From positions 1,431 to 25,938 of the forward strand of contig DOIX01000266.1 of assembly GCA_003511885.1 (NCBI GenBank): 24,508 bases of DNA. The letters run 5' to 3'. This DNA comes from Cyanobacteria bacterium UBA11153. Its GTDB lineage: Bacteria > Cyanobacteriota > Cyanobacteriia > Cyanobacteriales > Coleofasciculaceae. The translations under genes and the position numbers were made by a program. Positions 22,856 to 24,508 of the stretch are shown piece by piece (the first letter of the stretch is position 1; each line of letters starts with the position of its first letter). The notes below the pieces were generated by a model. The model did no database searches and was not told the origin of the DNA. It saw only the letters and a program-made list of their open reading frames with translations.

Positions 22856-24508
22856 GTTTCCCTCCGGGATGAAAGGTTAACGAGAGGAAATCCCCAATCC
22901 AAACGAGCGAGAAAGTTGCCCTGCCGCAGTTGCAATCCCAACCCAATCGCCGTTAGAGTATTGCGATCGAAAGTCTCCGTTCCCCCACTATTCCAAACAG
23001 TGCCAAAATCGAAAAAGGGAATAAGTTGTAAAACCGTCTGGCGCGACTGCGAATGGTAAAGGGGAAACTGCACTTCCACCGAACCAAACGCCCCATTATC
23101 AGCGATTAGCGCATCTTGACGATAGCCGCGAACACTTCCCCAACCCCCCAGAGCAAATTGTTCGAGCGGTAAAAGGGGACGATCTGCCAGTTGCAAGCTC
23201 CCTCGCAGGAGTAAAATCGTATTGGGTGCGAGAACCCGCAGCCAGCGCACTTCGCCCTGCCAAGCCAAAAAGCGACTGTCGGGGGCGCTTTCATTAATCG
23301 TGGAGTCAAAAGCATCCAATCCGACGCTAAATTGCGATCGCGCACTCAAAACTTCCTGGTTATCTCGCCGCGAGTATTCCTGAAAAAAGCGCAGTACGGA
23401 AATTCTCGTCTTTCCCTCATTATCCGCCCCCGCAGCCAAAGGAAAGGGAAAATCCAGCAGGGTGGTTTCGCTCTCTCTGCGCGTCGCCGTTATCCCCAAG
23501 GCGAACTCTTCAATCGATTGCGCCGAGGCAGTTTGAACGATGGGATGGCGCAGCGTCACGTTGTAATAGCGTCCTCCCGCCGCAATATCGAGGCGATCGA
23601 AAGGTTGTTCGATAACACTACTCCAAGTCCGACCATAACTTAAGATTAGAGTGGTATTGTCAGGCGCGATCGGGATTTTATACTGAGTATCGAGGGTATG
23701 GCTGCCATCGGTATTCGTATAGGCAGCAGTGATGACATCGCCTAACCCCAAGAGATTCGCCCAGTTGAGGAAGGATTGGCGTTGCATACTACCGACGCTG
23801 GGCGAGCGATGGTTATCGATCGCGATTTCCCCATTGAAAGGAGATTGCTCTTTAACTTTCACCTCAAGGCGATTCTTTCCCGGTTCAACTCCAGCAGACA
23901 AATCCGCAGAGATGCTCTCAATCAGAGGATCGATTTGTAGCAGCCGCAGCGCTTCGATTAAACGGTTGCGATTTAAGGGTTTTCCCGCAGCTCTTACAAG
24001 GCGACTGCGAATGTAGTTGGGATTGAGGCGCTTAGTACCAATGACATCAATTTCTTCGGCGCTCAAACCATTTTCGACAACCTCAATTCTGACAATTCCC
24101 CCCTCAATTTGCACCGCTTGCTCGGCAGGAATGTAAACAATCGTTCCTAAATAATCTTGACTTCCATACAACTCTTGCACCGCATCCCGCGCTTGGATAA
24201 TGCGATCGAAAGAGACACTTCCAGTAAAAGGAAGCGTAACGCGATCGAACTCTTCAGCAGTAAAAACCGTACTCCCGACAACTTCGTAGCGATAAACTTT
24301 GATAGTTTCGGGGGCTGCATCGGGCGGAGGTTGGGGGTTTGGTTCCTCAAAGGGTGCAGGCTGGAGGGGTGCGGGTTGGGGCGAGAGGGGTTGGAGCGGT
24401 TGCGAAGGCGTAGGGGGTTCGGGAAAGCGATCGATCGCGTCTGGAAGCCGGATTTGCGCGATTGCCTGTTCCTGTCCGAATGCTAGGGCTATTGCGATCG
24501 CAATAGCC
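22807..24508 (-). CDS. Two-partner-secretion outer-membrane transporter (ShlB/FhaC type), N-terminus cut by the window edge
   Basis: The frame is open to the right edge, giving 566 visible residues; the true start is outside. Visible parts in order: the end of a signal peptide (IAIAIALAFGQEQAIAQ), a Pro/Gln-rich linker (to about residue 67), a POTRA domain (about 68-150, YEVVGSTVFTAEEF), and a beta-barrel. The barrel has the family motif VRGY at 459-462 (GGWGSVRGYR) and ends in a C-terminal Phe, the usual barrel-insertion signal. The protein would export a large partner protein across the outer membrane. The partner (TpsA) is not in the window and may lie to the right. The last 49 bases overlap the CHAT gene. 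Confidence 0.88.
   Translation of the reverse strand, partial: AIAIAIALAFGQEQAIAQIRLPDAIDRFPEPPTPSQPLQPLSPQPAPLQPAPFEEPNPQPPPDAAPETIKVYRYEVVGSTVFTAEEFDRVTLPFTGSVSFDRIIQARDAVQELYGSQDYLGTIVYIPAEQAVQIEGGIVRIEVVENGLSAEEIDVIGTKRLNPNYIRSRLVRAAGKPLNRNRLIEALRLLQIDPLIESISADLSAGVEPGKNRLEVKVKEQSPFNGEIAIDNHRSPSVGSMQRQSFLNWANLLGLGDVITAAYTNTDGSHTLDTQYKIPIAPDNTTLILSYGRTWSSVIEQPFDRLDIAAGGRYYNVTLRHPIVQTASAQSIEEFALGITATRRESETTLLDFPFPLAAGADNEGKTRISVLRFFQEYSRRDNQEVLSARSQFSVGLDAFDSTINESAPDSRFLAWQGEVRWLRVLAPNTILLLRGSLQLADRPLLPLEQFALGGWGSVRGYRQDALIADNGAFGSVEVQFPLYHSQSRQTVLQLIPFFDFGTVWNSGGTETFDRNTLTAIGLGLQLRQGNFLARLDWGFPLVNLSSRRETWQENGLFFSLSYSLF
22861..22865 (-). promoter_or_regulatory. Ribosome binding site that fixes the CHAT start
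   Basis: GGAGG on the minus strand, five bases (GAAAC) before the ATG at 22855. It is the best Shine-Dalgarno match in the window and lies in the last codons of the transporter gene, near its stop, which fits coupled translation. Confidence 0.7.
24487..24508. repeat. 22-bp palindrome centred on HIP1 in a signal-peptide coding region
   Basis: GGCTATTGCGA is followed by its exact reverse complement, centred on GCGATCGC (24494-24501). It encodes the hydrophobic Ala-Ile alternation of the transporter signal peptide. Confidence 0.7.

Overview
The window is cyanobacterial. The HIP1 octamer GCGATCGC recurs throughout. It carries a cyanobacterial Ycf39-type photosystem II assembly gene next to an NAD kinase gene. 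Many proteins belong to families mostly seen in cyanobacteria (KGK domain, AAA-like STAND ATPases with GAF sensors, MASE1-phosphatase, TPR-CHAT, DUF4058 debris). The load of intergenic palindromes, heptanucleotide arrays and MITE-like elements suggests a filamentous, repeat-rich genome, but that is inference. I saw no rRNA, tRNA or CRISPR array.

Layout from left to right. (1) 1-3500: the N-terminal part of a GAF/HD-GYP signalling protein (minus strand, cut by the left edge), a 1.1-kb non-coding stretch with a MITE-like element, a small DUF6717-type protein and an HD-domain phosphohydrolase. (2) 3900-12190, plus strand: a vMAP-type HTH/TIR/AAA-like ATPase, a leftover DUF4058 C-terminus, a second AAA-like ATPase fused to four GAF domains with no visible output domain, and a three-PAS histidine kinase without an adjacent response regulator. 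(3) 12255-14339, minus strand: nadK and ycf39, the only clearly housekeeping pair. (4) 14618-16465, minus strand: a MASE1/PP2C (RsbU-like) phosphatase. (5) 16776-17916, minus strand: a compact three-gene unit of two KGK-domain proteins and an HNH nuclease. (6) 18045-20263: an IS4-type insertion sequence abutting a truncated antitoxin, then an intact vapBC module. (7) 20270-24508, minus strand: a two-partner-secretion outer-membrane transporter (open at the right edge) overlapping a secreted TPR-CHAT protein.

Functional reading. Most of the window is signalling or conflict machinery. The TIR/ATPase protein is the strongest candidate for a defence-type system. The TpsB-CHAT pair is the strongest candidate for a secretion-linked protease, and the KGK-KGK-HNH unit is the most obscure gene set. 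A separate genome-level pattern is that period-7 repeat arrays sit on or directly after the stop codons of five genes. In the three loci where the unit is TTGAYAR it lies in the same orientation relative to the gene it follows.
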